The notes beneath the pieces were generated by a model that ran no database searches, was not told the origin of the DNA, and was given only the letters and a program-made list of their open reading frames with translations. From Leuconostoc citreum (GTDB taxonomy: Bacteria; Bacillota; Bacilli; Lactobacillales; Lactobacillaceae), in NCBI RefSeq assembly GCF_004354555.1, contig NZ_PUFH01000004.1, positions 248,001-312,000 of the forward strand: a DNA stretch of 64,000 nucleotides, read 5' to 3'. This document shows positions 54,267 to 63,200 of the stretch, in pieces (position 1 is the stretch's first letter; every line of letters begins with the position of its first letter). The position numbers and the translations under genes were made by a program.

Positions 54267-54804
54267 GCTCTAATACACTAAAACGACGGCGCAGTGTGAG
54301 TGCAATTGTTGTGGCAAGTGCAGCTTTAATCAAATCGCCAGGAATAAAAGTAAGCTGCATTAGCAAAGCCTTAGAAAATGACATGTGTGTGATAAGAGTC
54401 AAACCAACAGCACCACTGACATCAATAAAGATAACCCCAAAAATAATAATTGCGATAAAAAGTGTTACAAAGTTGAACTTATTGAAATGCTTTAAGTACT
54501 TAACAGACAATCCAATCAATAGTGCAGCAAACGGATAGGCCCAAATATAGCCAGCAGTGGGGGCGATGAAATGAACAAAGCCACCACTACCACCGACCAA
54601 GACAGGTAAGCCAATGGCAGCCATAATTAACCAAACGATAACAGCGATAAAGCCGCTACGCCAGCCTAAAATGGCCCCTGCCAGCATAATGCCCATATTC
54701 TGCACTACAATTGGGACAATCCCGATTGGAATGGCCGGAATATAAGCCATGATAATCAATATGGCGATAATCGCAACGGTGAAGGTGAGTCTTTGTGTCT
54801 TCAT
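54259..54804 (-). CDS. bioY: Biotin transporter substrate-binding subunit BioY
   Basis: 181 residues with six hydrophobic segments and the S-component features GIVPIVVQNMGIMLAGAILGWRSG, LPVLVGGSGGFVHFIAPTAGYIWAYPFAA. It captures biotin for uptake, alone or with an ECF module encoded elsewhere. SD AGAGGAAA. A BirA operator overlaps its promoter, so it is expected to be repressed by biotin. Confidence 0.94.
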   Translation of the reverse strand: MKTQRLTFTVAIIAILIIMAYIPAIPIGIVPIVVQNMGIMLAGAILGWRSGFIAVIVWLIMAAIGLPVLVGGSGGFVHFIAPTAGYIWAYPFAALLIGLSVKYLKHFNKFNFVTLFIAIIIFGVIFIDVSGAVGLTLITHMSFSKALLMQLTFIPGDLIKAALATTIALTLRRRFSVLEHD

Positions 54805-54813
54805 AATTTCCTC

Positions 54814-54865
54814 TTGTTAACTTATTTTTCTATATAAGTTTACAACTAGGCGATGCAGTTGTCAA
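54814..54865 (-). promoter_or_regulatory. bioY promoter with BirA (biotin) operator
   Basis: Promoter TTGACA (54865-54860), 17-bp spacer, TAAACT (54842-54837). The operator TTGTAAAC (54845-54838), 16 nt, GTTAACAA (54821-54814) matches the known BirA form TTGTAAAC-N16-GTTAACAA and covers the -10 and start site. Confidence 0.88.
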
Positions 54866-54872
54866 GAAAATA

Positions 54873-54897
54873 AAAAAAGCTATTTTAATAGCTTTTT
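54873..54897 (-). terminator. Terminator of busR
   Basis: Minus-strand AAAAAGCTATT-aaa-ATAGCTTTTTTT, at the end of the busR gene. Confidence 0.85.
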
Positions 54898-55519
54898 AAG
54901 GTGTATCGTAGAAGAAATTTTTGACATGGTTGATAGCTACTTCATTACCAACAAAGTATAATGTATCGCCACGCTCAATCACAGCATAGGGACCAGGTGA
55001 AATCACTAATTCATCATTATGCATGAGGGCAACAATTGTTGCGCCAGTACTCTGCCAAAAATTCAAACTAGCAATTGACTGTCCAAATTTTGAACTATCT
55101 GAGATGAGTTCAAGTTCAAAAGGATTGAGGGGATTGTGATACTGCACACGCTGAGTTTGATCGAATAAACGCGACATTGACTCTTCTAAAGTTTTAATTT
55201 CTCTTTTCTGTTGTGAAATTGTTTCTTTAATTTGGCTATGAATTGTTTGTATATCAGATGTTTCTTGTGCTTGGTTTAAAAAGATTTTAGCTTTTTCCCG
55301 TGACAAGACTTCAATACCACTGCCATGGACTGGTTTGACAATTTCCAAATCAGCTAATACGCTTATGGCTTTACGGGCTGTCTCAGATGACACGCCAAAA
55401 GCAGCTGAAAGAGTAGAACGTGCGTGTAGTTTACTACCCACTGGATAATTATTGTCAGCTATTTTCTGCGCAATTTGATAAGCTATTTTACGATAACGGG
55501 GTTCTCTAATTGTTGGCAT
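54896..55519 (-). CDS. busR: BusR-type osmolyte repressor: GntR helix-turn-helix with RCK_C domain
   Basis: 207 residues. The N-terminal GntR winged helix (KIADNNYPVGSKLHARSTLSAAFGVSSETARKAISVL) is followed by a coiled region (about 85-120) and a C-terminal TrkA_C/RCK_C domain (FELELISDSSKFGQSIASLNFWQSTGATIVAL). This domain pair defines BusR, which represses busAB/opuA and needs c-di-AMP bound to RCK_C. It is divergent from opuA. ATG 55519 is 5 nt from SD GGAGG; ATG 55522 is possible. c-di-AMP binding is inferred by family. Confidence 0.9.
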   Translation of the reverse strand: MPTIREPRYRKIAYQIAQKIADNNYPVGSKLHARSTLSAAFGVSSETARKAISVLADLEIVKPVHGSGIEVLSREKAKIFLNQAQETSDIQTIHSQIKETISQQKREIKTLEESMSRLFDQTQRVQYHNPLNPFELELISDSSKFGQSIASLNFWQSTGATIVALMHNDELVISPGPYAVIERGDTLYFVGNEVAINHVKNFFYDTP

Positions 55520-55544
55520 CATGTCCTCCAAACGATAGGATAAT

Positions 55545-55623
55545 TTGACAAAAGTGACAACTTATGACAAAATAGAAGACATCACTTAGTGGCAATCTAT
55601 TATTTATAACAAGTTGTCACTTT
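55545..55623. promoter_or_regulatory. BusR-type operator region between busR and opuA
   Basis: AAAGTGACAACTT (55552-55564) and its complement AAGTTGTCACTTT (55611-55623) face each other 46 nt apart, with further TGACA-like half-sites at 55545 and 55564. TTGACA (55545-55550), 17 bp and CAAAAT form a possible opuA promoter inside the site. Known BusR sites are built from TGACA-type half-sites; the exact spacing rule was not checked. Confidence 0.7.
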
Positions 55624-55654
55624 GAAGTATAAGTTAAATCATAAACTGAGTCAA

Positions 55655-55690
55655 TGAAAAAATAGCATTGTCATCATGCTATTTGAACAA
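55655..55690 (+). other. Leader hairpin upstream of opuA SD
   Basis: AAATAGCAT and ATGCTATTT form a perfect 9-bp stem with loop tgtcatc, about 10 nt before SD GGAGG. It is upstream of the SD, not between SD and ATG, and has no T-run. Confidence 0.5.
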
Positions 55691-55703
55691 AGTGGAGGAT
55701 TTC

Positions 55704-56897
55704 ATGGCGAAAGTAGAGATTAAGCATCTCACAAAAATTTTTGGGAAGCGTCCAAAAGCGGCGCTGAAAATGGTAAAACAGAACAAAAGTAAGAACGAAA
55801 TTGTCGAAAAAACAGGGAGTACAGTTGGTGTCTATGATATCAACATGAGTATTGAAGAAGGCGAAATATTCGTCATTATGGGGCTGTCAGGATCGGGAAA
55901 ATCAACGTTGATTCGCTTACTGAATCGCTTGATTGAGCCAACTGATGGTCAATTATTTATTGATGGGCAAGAAATCACTAAGTTTAATAAGAAACAAATG
56001 CTTGATATTCGTCGTAAAAAGATGAGCATGGTCTTCCAGAACTTTGGACTGTTCCCACATCGTACGCTTCTAGAAAATACTGAATATGGCCTAGAAGTAC
56101 AAGGTGTTGATAAAGCAGAACGTCGCAAAAGAGCGGAAAAAGCATTGGATAATGCTAAGCTATTAAGCTTTAAAGACCAATACCCAAGTCAGTTATCAGG
56201 TGGTATGCAACAACGTGTTGGTTTGGCACGCGCACTGACAAATGACCCGGATATACTCTTGATGGATGAAGCGTTTTCTGCTTTGGACCCCCTTGTTCGA
56301 GGTGAAATGCAAGAAGAACTCTTGGATTTGCAAGCTAATGTCCGCAAGACAATTATCTTCATTACACATGATTTGAATGAAGCCTTACACATTGGTGATC
56401 ATATTGCCATTATGAAAGACGGGCAATTACAACAAGTTGGTACCGGTGAAGAAATTTTGACGGATCCTGCTAATGAATATGTTGAAACGTTTATTGGCGG
56501 TGTTGATCGTACCAAAGTGTTGACAGCTGAAAGTATTATGATTCCAGCACTCACGACAAATATTGCGGTTGATGGGCCAACGGTTGCCTTACGTAAAATG
56601 TCTGATGAAGAAGTGTCTGGTTTGGTTGCAGTTGACCGTAACCGTAAGTTATTGGGTTATTTGTCTTCCGATTCTGCCGTTTCTGCACGTCGCGAACGTA
56701 AGTCACTGACAGAAGTAATTGCAGAAATGCCGACTGTATCATTAGATACGTTAATTGCTGATATCATGCCGATTATTTATGATTCGCAGACACCGGTAGC
56801 TGTTATTGACAGTAATAATCGCGTGAAAGGTGTCATTATTCGCGGTGCGGTCATAGAAGCACTTGCCGACACAGAAGGAGATGATGAGAATGCTTAA
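55704..56897 (+). CDS. opuAA: Glycine betaine/carnitine ABC transporter ATPase with CBS domains (OpuAA/BusAA)
   Basis: 397 residues. Walker [18 protein letters not shown], signature [16 protein letters not shown], Walker [14 protein letters not shown]. Two CBS domains fill the last ~130 residues ([19 protein letters not shown] onward), the ionic-strength sensor in OpuA-type importers; some bind c-di-AMP. It imports compatible solutes under osmotic stress. ATG 55704 with SD GGAGG is preferred over the earlier in-frame ATG. It overlaps the next gene by 8 nt. Confidence 0.93.
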   Translation: MAKVEIKHLTKIFGKRPKAALKMVKQNKSKNEIVEKTGSTVGVYDINMSIEEGEIFVIMGLSGSGKSTLIRLLNRLIEPTDGQLFIDGQEITKFNKKQMLDIRRKKMSMVFQNFGLFPHRTLLENTEYGLEVQGVDKAERRKRAEKALDNAKLLSFKDQYPSQLSGGMQQRVGLARALTNDPDILLMDEAFSALDPLVRGEMQEELLDLQANVRKTIIFITHDLNEALHIGDHIAIMKDGQLQQVGTGEEILTDPANEYVETFIGGVDRTKVLTAESIMIPALTTNIAVDGPTVALRKMSDEEVSGLVAVDRNRKLLGYLSSDSAVSARRERKSLTEVIAEMPTVSLDTLIADIMPIIYDSQTPVAVIDSNNRVKGVIIRGAVIEALADTEGDDENA

Positions 56898-58596
56898 TAT
56901 ACCTCAACTACCCCTTGAAGATATTGTAACCAAGGGCGTCAATTGGCTAACAAATCACTTATCTGGACTGTTTAACTTAATGCAACATGTTGGACAAACA
57001 GTCATGGATGGGATGACTAACGCTTTAGTTGCTGTGCCAATGCCGTTAATGATTGCCGGCATTACGTTAATCGCTATCTTAACCACACCTAAAAAGTATG
57101 GTTTTCCGTTATTCACATTTGTTGGGTTAGCCATTATTGCTAACCAGAATTTGTGGGATGACTTGATGAGTACCTTAACATTAGTTATCATGGCTTCTGT
57201 TATCTCCCTAGTCATAGGGATACCACTTGGTATTATAACGGCTAAGTCACCAAAAACAGCCGCTGTTGTGAAGCCAATTCTTGATTTCATGCAGACAATG
57301 CCCGGTTTCGTCTACTTAATTCCTGCCGTTGCTTTCTTTGGTATCGGTGTGGTGCCTGGTGTGTTCGCATCGATAATATTTGCTTTGCCACCAATGGTTC
57401 GTATGACAGACCTTGGTATTCGTCAAGTACCTGTTTCATTGGTTGAAGCAGCAGATTCATTTGGGTCAACGACTTGGCAGAAATTAATTAAGCTCGAACT
57501 ACCAAGTGCTAGAAATACTATCTTAGCTGGTGCCAATCAAACAATTATGTTGGCCTTATCGATGGTTGTTACTGCTTCTATGATTGGTGCGCCTGGACTG
57601 GGTCGTGGCGTCTTATCTGCCGTACAACATGCTAATATTGGTTCTGGATTTGTGAATGGTTTGGGTCTGGTGATTTTAGCGATTATTATTGATCGCTTCA
57701 CACAAAAACTGAACTCTAAGCCTGGCGAAAAAGCAGAAACAAAGCCTTGGAAACGTTGGACTATCTTAGCAACACTAGTTGTTATGATTGGTGGTGGGGT
57801 TGTCAATGCTGTCACCACTAAAAAAGAAACAGGGCAACGCGTTAATCTTGGTTATGTTGAATGGGATTCAGAAGTTGCTTCCACGAATGTCTTAGCCGAA
57901 TCTTTAAAACAACATGGTTATAATGTGACGATGACCCCGTTAGATAATGCAGTGTTATGGCAGTCTGTTGCTAATGGGCAAGTTGATGCTTCACTAAGTG
58001 CATGGCTACCTATAACTCATAAGACTTTATATGACAAATTTAAGAATGATGTGAATGTATTAGGTTCAAATTTAAAAGGTGCTAAAACCGGTTTAGTTGT
58101 ACCTGATTATATGAATGTTAACTCTATTGAAGATTTAACAAATCAAGCTGACAAAACAATTACCGGTATCGAACCTGGTGCTGGTGAAATGGTCTCAGCG
58201 AAAAAAACGCTGTCTAGCTACGCCAACTTGAATGGTTGGCAACTCCAAGGTTCATCATCAGGGGCTATGGCAATTGCTTTAGATAAAGCTTATAAAGCTA
58301 AAAAAGACATTGTGGTAACAGGTTGGTCACCACATTGGATGTTTAGTAAATACAACTTGAAATATTTAGCAGACCCTAAAGGCACGATGGGTAAAGGCGA
58401 AAGTATTAATACCTTTACAAGAAAGGGATTAAAGAAAGAGAATCCTAAGCTTGAAAAAGTACTTGATAAGTTCCATTGGTCAAAAGACGATATGGAAAGC
58501 GTCATGTTAGCTATACAAAATGGTAAATCACCAAAAGAAGCAGCAAATAACTGGTTAAAATCACACCAAAAATTAGCTGATAGTTGGTATCAATAA
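56890..58596 (+). CDS. opuABC: Glycine betaine ABC transporter permease fused to binding protein (OpuABC/BusAB)
   Basis: 568 residues. The permease half (about 1-300) has the BPD-type coupling loop [22 protein letters not shown]. After a hydrophobic segment (about 303-320) comes the C-terminal betaine-binding domain ([24 protein letters not shown] ... [11 protein letters not shown]), where Trp residues form the aromatic cage. The fused layout is typical of Lactococcus and Leuconostoc BusAB. Its start overlaps opuAA, with SD GAAGGAG. Regulated by the adjacent busR. Confidence 0.94.
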   Translation: MLNIPQLPLEDIVTKGVNWLTNHLSGLFNLMQHVGQTVMDGMTNALVAVPMPLMIAGITLIAILTTPKKYGFPLFTFVGLAIIANQNLWDDLMSTLTLVIMASVISLVIGIPLGIITAKSPKTAAVVKPILDFMQTMPGFVYLIPAVAFFGIGVVPGVFASIIFALPPMVRMTDLGIRQVPVSLVEAADSFGSTTWQKLIKLELPSARNTILAGANQTIMLALSMVVTASMIGAPGLGRGVLSAVQHANIGSGFVNGLGLVILAIIIDRFTQKLNSKPGEKAETKPWKRWTILATLVVMIGGGVVNAVTTKKETGQRVNLGYVEWDSEVASTNVLAESLKQHGYNVTMTPLDNAVLWQSVANGQVDASLSAWLPITHKTLYDKFKNDVNVLGSNLKGAKTGLVVPDYMNVNSIEDLTNQADKTITGIEPGAGEMVSAKKTLSSYANLNGWQLQGSSSGAMAIALDKAYKAKKDIVVTGWSPHWMFSKYNLKYLADPKGTMGKGESINTFTRKGLKKENPKLEKVLDKFHWSKDDMESVMLAIQNGKSPKEAANNWLKSHQKLADSWYQ

Positions 58597-58642
58597 TAAA
58601 AAAGCAATGCTGTTTAATTACAGCATTGCTTTTTTATTATTG
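58587..58642. terminator. Bidirectional terminator with long arms reaching into both genes
   Basis: Arms of about 24 nt (ATCAATAATAAAAAAGCAAT plus TGCTG) flank an 8-nt loop. The left arm contains the last codons and stop of opuABC; the right arm the end of the convergent gene, again with the same coding. Confidence 0.88.
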
Positions 58643-59107
58643 ATTCAATTGTTGGTCTTGCTGAATAATCCAATGATTCAAATTTTCATCAACCACACTT
58701 TGCGGGTGTTGCTTCAAAAATTGGCGATATAATGTGGCAATGCGCTTTCTAAATATGAGCGTATTAGGCGCTGAAAGTGAATCATCAAGTAACTGATAAG
58801 AGCGAATAGCCGCACTGATGAAACGTAGTTCAGCTTTGATGTCATCAGAAGATAACCCGTGTTCTTCTGATAAATAATGTTTTTTGGCTGCAAATCCAAG
58901 TGCTTGCTGGAAACGATTGAGATGTTCAGGATCAATCGTCGTTTCTCGACTAAGCTGTAGCATTGTTTCTTTGAAACTGGCAATTGCTTCAGGGCTTGCT
59001 TGATTAGTCAATTCGAATCTTTGAAAAGGAAGCCCATTGGCGGTGAGACGCTCTTCGTAAGTATACCACTTGGGATTTATTAGGAAATAAGGTTTATCAT
59101 TCAACAT
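58637..59107 (-). CDS. Uncharacterised 156-residue soluble protein
   Basis: Predicted largely alpha-helical, starting MLNDKPYFLINPKWYTYEERLTANGLPF and ending in a Gln-rich tail. No motif recognised. It begins 16 nt after the ABC permease stop and is probably the last gene of the XRE-ABC operon. SD AGAGGG is about 12 nt away. Function cannot be inferred beyond the operon. Confidence 0.72.
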   Translation of the reverse strand: MLNDKPYFLINPKWYTYEERLTANGLPFQRFELTNQASPEAIASFKETMLQLSRETTIDPEHLNRFQQALGFAAKKHYLSEEHGLSSDDIKAELRFISAAIRSYQLLDDSLSAPNTLIFRKRIATLYRQFLKQHPQSVVDENLNHWIIQQDQQLNQ

Positions 59108-59123
59108 TGTCTATTAATACCCT

Positions 59124-60353
59124 CTAATCATGACGGGTTATATTTTTAATCAACTGTGACATGATTTTATCATCACTATATGATAAGACATTTTTTGCAT
59201 AGATTTTTTTGCCAAACCAAGCTAACAAAATCAGTGATACGAATGCAATGATAAGTGAGATAATGCCACCAGGCCAAGTTTCTACTTTGGTTACTAATCT
59301 AACTGGCATCATGCTTTGTGAAACAAAAGGAACATAGCTAAGGATTTTAATTGCAAAGTTATTTGGCATATTAGTCATAATGAAACTAAAAATATACCCA
59401 ATCATTGCTAAGAAAGTGATTGGTTGTATTGCTTGTTGGACTTGAGAATTATCATTGATTAGCGAAGCTATCAAAGCTGTTAAGACAAGATATAAAGCAA
59501 TAGCAACTAAAATGAACAGGATAGCGTATATAGAGAAGCCTAAGGTCATGCTAGAAAAAGTCTGGGAAAAGCTCTTAACTATGGCGTTATCCTTAAAGCT
59601 AAAGTATCCAATCGTCCCGGCTACCACATAAATTAGCATATGCGTAACGGCAAGGGCAAAAATACCAATCATTTTGCCGAAGTATTGAATATTTGAAGAA
59701 GTGGCTGCTAGTAAGGTTTCCATGATTCGCGATGACTTTTCATTAGCAATCTCGGTCGCAATCATTGATGTGTACCACATAACAACGACCCAAGTGATGA
59801 TACCAATGGCCACGGCAATACCATAGTTGGCAGTATTTGAATTATCGCCATTGGTTGACTTATTATTGGCCTGCTTAACCACTGATTTAAGGTTAAAAGG
59901 TTGACTGAGCGCTTGTGTCTGTTCCGCTGTTAAGCCAAAACTTGACGCCTTTTGTGTCCGTGATAGGTTGCCTAGGATACTGGCAATCGCTTCTTTGTTA
60001 ATGTGGTTACTCTTTGGTTGAGTTGTTAAAGTTGCATTATCATTAGATGTGATAGTCACAACACCATCAAGTGACTGTTTATCAAGTGCAGTGTTTGCTT
60101 GTTTTGCATCAGTGATAGATGAAATTTTCATATCCAGTGTTTTATCGCTCTTCACAAAAATTTGTCGCACATTTTGATTGCCGATAATGGCCACTGTTGG
60201 GGTGGTGTTTCCTTGCATCTTAGTAACACCAAAAACAATACCACCAATGATAGCTGTAAAGATGATTGGTGAAAGCACGAGTAACCAGTATCCTCGTGAT
60301 TTAAAGTGGTTACGATATGTTTGTTTGATAACGACGTTAAGTCCATTAAGCAT
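59124..60353 (-). CDS. ABC-2 type permease (NatB-like)
   Basis: 409 residues: one N-terminal helix, a large extracellular domain (about 45-180), then five or six clustered helices (VAIGIITWVVVMWYTSMIATEIANEKSSRIMETLLA, the ABC-2 signature region). The layout matches NatB and related export permeases. It overlaps the ATPase gene by 8 nt. The substrate could be sodium, a drug or a peptide; the sequence does not decide. Confidence 0.87.
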   Translation of the reverse strand: MLNGLNVVIKQTYRNHFKSRGYWLLVLSPIIFTAIIGGIVFGVTKMQGNTTPTVAIIGNQNVRQIFVKSDKTLDMKISSITDAKQANTALDKQSLDGVVTITSNDNATLTTQPKSNHINKEAIASILGNLSRTQKASSFGLTAEQTQALSQPFNLKSVVKQANNKSTNGDNSNTANYGIAVAIGIITWVVVMWYTSMIATEIANEKSSRIMETLLAATSSNIQYFGKMIGIFALAVTHMLIYVVAGTIGYFSFKDNAIVKSFSQTFSSMTLGFSIYAILFILVAIALYLVLTALIASLINDNSQVQQAIQPITFLAMIGYIFSFIMTNMPNNFAIKILSYVPFVSQSMMPVRLVTKVETWPGGIISLIIAFVSLILLAWFGKKIYAKNVLSYSDDKIMSQLIKNITRHD

Positions 60354-61239
60354 TGTGTGCTACCTCCTGTCGGAAAATATCATCAAGTGTCGGTGGTTGT
60401 TGAGAGAAGGCTGGTATATAACCATTTTTGGTCACATAAGTAAAAATATCGTGGCCGACATGGTCTTCTGTAATGGTGAGATCAAATCCAGCACCTTGTG
60501 GTATGACATTGATAACACCTGGCAAATGAGCTAATTCTTCTCGTGAGAAAGGCCCTTCAATGTACACTTTTGTGCGACCGAATTGTTCCCTGATTTCTTG
60601 GACGCCACCTTGTAAAATACTTTTTCCTTGCTTAAGCATGGTCAGATTATCAGAAATTTTAGTCACATTATTCATGTCATGACTAGAAAAGATAATCATT
60701 GCGCCTTGGTCACGCATACGCATGATTTCAGACATCATAATACTTGTATTGACTGGATCAAGGCCAGAAAAAGGTTCATCTAAAATAATAAATTCTGGTT
60801 TAAAAATTAATGATGCAATCATTTGAACCTTTTGTGCATTACCTTTGGAAAGAGATTGTACCTTGTCTGATGCTTTACCAACAACATCTAAGCGCTTTAG
60901 CCAATGTGTTAATTCAGATTTGGCATCGGCACGTGACATACCATGCAATTCCGCAAAGTATAAAATTTGTTCTTCAATCGTTAACTTTTGATACAGACCA
61001 CGTTCTTCTGGTAAAAAGCCAATTTTTTGCTTATCTTTTTGTGTAATGGGGCGGTTGTCCCATGTAATTGTGCCAGATGTTGGCACGATAAAATTCAGAA
61101 TCATGCGAAATGTCGTGGTCTTACCGGCACCATTTTGGCCAATTAATCCCATAACTTTTCCTGGCTCTAAAATCATATTAAGATCATTGACAGCAATTTT
61201 GTCTCCAAACCGTTTGCTGAGATGTGTGAGTTGAATCAT
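60346..61239 (-). CDS. ABC transporter ATPase (NatA-like)
   Basis: 297 residues with Walker A GQNGAGKTTTFRM, a variant signature SLSKGNAQKVQ in place of LSGGQ, Walker B FIILDEPFSGLDP and H-loop FSSHD. The SKGNxQK form is typical of NatA-type exporters. SD AAGGAG. It works with the permease downstream. Confidence 0.9.
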   Translation of the reverse strand: MIQLTHLSKRFGDKIAVNDLNMILEPGKVMGLIGQNGAGKTTTFRMILNFIVPTSGTITWDNRPITQKDKQKIGFLPEERGLYQKLTIEEQILYFAELHGMSRADAKSELTHWLKRLDVVGKASDKVQSLSKGNAQKVQMIASLIFKPEFIILDEPFSGLDPVNTSIMMSEIMRMRDQGAMIIFSSHDMNNVTKISDNLTMLKQGKSILQGGVQEIREQFGRTKVYIEGPFSREELAHLPGVINVIPQGAGFDLTITEDHVGHDIFTYVTKNGYIPAFSQQPPTLDDIFRQEVAHNA

Positions 61240-61249
61240 AGTGTGCTCC

Positions 61250-61726
61250 TTATAGTAACTGATTGAGCAGCCAGCGTAAGCTTGCTCTTAGTGCAAGTAG
61301 TAGAATAAGCGGTATGATGAGAAAAAACCAACCTTGGTCGCTATTACTATAGCCGTATAGGGCCGCAGTAATTGCGAGTAGAAGTAAAAAATTGAGACTC
61401 AAGGCATCAGCACGTTGCCGTATGAATTGTGTTCGTTCATCCGATTCAATCACCTTGTGCTTATGTAGACGTTCAGGATGTGACAAGTCATATAAGATAC
61501 TCAATTTAAAACCTAACGCGATAGCAAAAAAAAAGTTAGACAAAGTAGCCAGGAAGGTTAGGTCAATACCAATGAAGTAATGTTTAACCAGACTGTTACT
61601 AATAATCGTCAAAATACCTAAGACAACAAATAATACCGTAAAGGCGTTTCTTCGATAGGTTGTTACTTTTTCATAGGTCTGATCAGACATACCAGGGTTA
61701 ACTTTGATGAGTATTTTTTTTATCAT
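61250..61726 (-). CDS. Small membrane protein of DUF2178-like type
   Basis: 158 residues with about four hydrophobic helices (two near 32-75, two near 108-150) separated by HKHKVIESDERTQFIRQRADALS, whose DER motif recalls DUF2178-type proteins that accompany XRE regulators. The start MIKKILIKVN at 61726 has SD GGAG and overlaps the regulator gene by 29 nt. Role unknown; possibly a signalling partner of the regulator. Confidence 0.75.
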   Translation of the reverse strand: MIKKILIKVNPGMSDQTYEKVTTYRRNAFTVLFVVLGILTIISNSLVKHYFIGIDLTFLATLSNFFFAIALGFKLSILYDLSHPERLHKHKVIESDERTQFIRQRADALSLNFLLLLAITAALYGYSNSDQGWFFLIIPLILLLALRASLRWLLNQLL

Positions 61727-61928
61727 CAGTTTCTCCGTTCTCAAAAATAAACACTTCTTCAATTGATAAGCCAAAAAAATGTGCAATGTCATAAGCTAAA
61801 AATAATGAGGCATTATATTTTCCCTTTTCCAAAGAGATAATCGTTTGTCTAGTGACTGCTAATGCTTCAGCTAAATCAGCCTGTGTCATTTGACGCGCTT
61901 TTCGGAGTTCTTGAATTCGCGTTTTCAT
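61698..61928 (-). CDS. XRE-family HTH regulator
   Basis: 76 residues, almost entirely a Cro/C1 helix-turn-helix: TRIQELRKARQMTQADLAEALAVTRQTIISLEKGKYNASLFLAYDIAHFFGLSIEEVF. Heads a four- or five-gene operon with the DUF2178-like protein and the NatAB-like transporter, so it probably controls that exporter. SD GAGGT. TATACT on the minus strand about 30-35 nt upstream is a likely -10. Confidence 0.9.
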   Translation of the reverse strand: MKTRIQELRKARQMTQADLAEALAVTRQTIISLEKGKYNASLFLAYDIAHFFGLSIEEVFIFENGETDDKKNTHQS

Positions 61929-62088
61929 AGGTATACCTCGATTTTAACATCATAAAGTATAGTTCGCTTTACAAAATTTAGTATAGCAAGCTTGACAATA
62001 AAAGTAAAGTAATAATTTTATAATTGTTGATGATTGCAATTTTCAATAAAAAGAACTATAACTGAGGTGTAAGAAAGGGGCCCATAAA

Positions 62089-62298
62089 ATGGCAGATGAA
62101 AAATATCAAATGTTAGATCTTCCGATGAACGAGGTGTTTGATTGGAGTGAGGACAAAACCCCATTACGTGACGCTCTATGGAACCATTATATGAATACAA
62201 GTAATAAGGATACCTTATCAACATTGAATCATATGAATGCATTTAAAACAATGAGCGGGGATGAAATTAAGGTAGAAGCAGAAAAAGTTTTGCACTAA
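62089..62298 (+). CDS. Uncharacterised 69-residue protein
   Basis: Starts MADEKYQMLDLPMNEVFDWSED and is acidic and helical with no recognised motif. SD AAAGGGG 7-9 nt upstream and a dedicated terminator (62317-62362) support it as a real gene. Divergent from the XRE operon. Confidence 0.7.
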   Translation: MADEKYQMLDLPMNEVFDWSEDKTPLRDALWNHYMNTSNKDTLSTLNHMNAFKTMSGDEIKVEAEKVLH

Positions 62299-62316
62299 GC
62301 CAAAATAGCTTTTGCT

Positions 62317-62362
62317 AAATAAACGGTTAACATTGTTTGTCAAATGTTGGCCGTTTATTTTT
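62317..62362 (+). terminator. Terminator of the 62089 gene
   Basis: AAATAAACGG ... CCGTTTATTTTT with inner TAACAT/ATGTTG pairing. Confidence 0.82.
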
Positions 62363-62395
62363 GACGCTTTTTTAATTGTTGTTTTATTTTACTGG

Positions 62396-62424
62396 TTGAC
62401 GAGCGGTACTTTTTTCTGTATACT
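62396..62424 (+). promoter_or_regulatory. Promoter of tRNA-Glu
   Basis: TTGACG (62396-62401), 17-bp spacer, TATACT (62419-62424), ending 13 nt before the tRNA. Confidence 0.82.
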
Positions 62425-62437
62425 TATATCTTGTTAT

Positions 62438-62509
62438 GGCGCTATGGTCAAGTGGTTAAGACGTCGGCTTCTCAGGCCGAAATCGAGGGTTCGACTCCCT
62501 CTAGCGCTA
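62438..62509 (+). tRNA. tRNA-Glu (anticodon CTC)
   Basis: Acceptor GGCGCTA/TAGCGCT with a G-U first pair, D-arm GGTCAAGTGGTTAAGAC typical of glutamate tRNAs, anticodon stem TCGGC/GCCGA with loop TTCTCAG giving CTC (62471-62473), T-arm GAGGG-TTCGACT-CCCTC, discriminator A, CCA not encoded. Most low-GC Firmicutes read Glu with UUC alone, so the CTC isoacceptor is a modest oddity. Confidence 0.93.
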
Positions 62510-62521
62510 TTATATTGCAGA

Positions 62522-62563
62522 GCGGTGCATCTAGTTTGAAAAAACTTGATGTATCGTTTTTTG
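62522..62563 (+). terminator. Terminator of tRNA-Glu
   Basis: CGGTGCATC/GATGTATCG with inner AGTTT/AAACT and a six-T run. Confidence 0.78.
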
Positions 62564-62896
62564 TTATGAAAAACGTTGCACTGTATTTCATACAAAATGG
62601 GAAACATTTTAAATAGGCAAGGCAGCAGTGTAATAGCTATAGAATCCGAAAAAATTTTAAGGGTCAACTATGATAAGTACAGGGCCGACTTATTAAAAGG
62701 GGCGGGGTGTTTAATTTTATTGTCTTTTAAAGCGAACTAACAGGCAAATTAAGTACTTTAGAACTAAGGTAGTGTATTGCTATTTAGACCATGAATGTGT
62801 AAATAGCAGCGCCTAAATCGGCTCTTAGAGTGTTTAGTAGCATTGAAATTTTAATGTATACTGTACTAAGTATAAAGTTATGAGTGGGGAAGTATT
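62564..62896. other. Gene-free region after tRNA-Glu
   Basis: About 330 nt without a supported gene. It holds TATACTG/TATAAAG promoter-like motifs just before the 62897 gene. I searched by eye for a repeat of the tRNA 3' end (attachment site) and found none in the window. Confidence 0.5.
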
Positions 62897-63139
62897 ATGT
62901 TATTGAATATTATTTATTGGTTCGTTATTTGTCTGTTAATTGTAGTTGGTGCATTGTTAATTTATAAAAGTTATAAGTATCGTAATGTGAACCTAGCTTG
63001 GTGGGATTACCTGCTATATTTTTCTGTGTTTATCTTATGGATTGTGGTGAAGAAAAGTGTTGATATTACATACCTGGTTTCTTTAATTACTACACTAGCT
63101 GTTCTGTATTTGCTGTTAGCCACTGACAAAAAGAGTTAA
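62897..63139 (+). CDS. Small membrane protein, unknown
   Basis: 80 residues with three hydrophobic helices (about 3-22, 34-52 and 56-76) and no motif. SD GTGGGGAAG 5-6 nt before ATG. AT-rich like the DNA around it. Function unknown. Confidence 0.65.
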   Translation: MLLNIIYWFVICLLIVVGALLIYKSYKYRNVNLAWWDYLLYFSVFILWIVVKKSVDITYLVSLITTLAVLYLLLATDKKS

Positions 63140-63200
63140 TAAAAAAGTCATGCCCTAGATTAAAACTAGCGCGTGGTTTTATTTTGTATATGTGGATAAA

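Noticed and set aside
62312-62616. Frames overlapping tRNA-Glu
   Set aside because: They run across a complete tRNA and terminator and have no SD.
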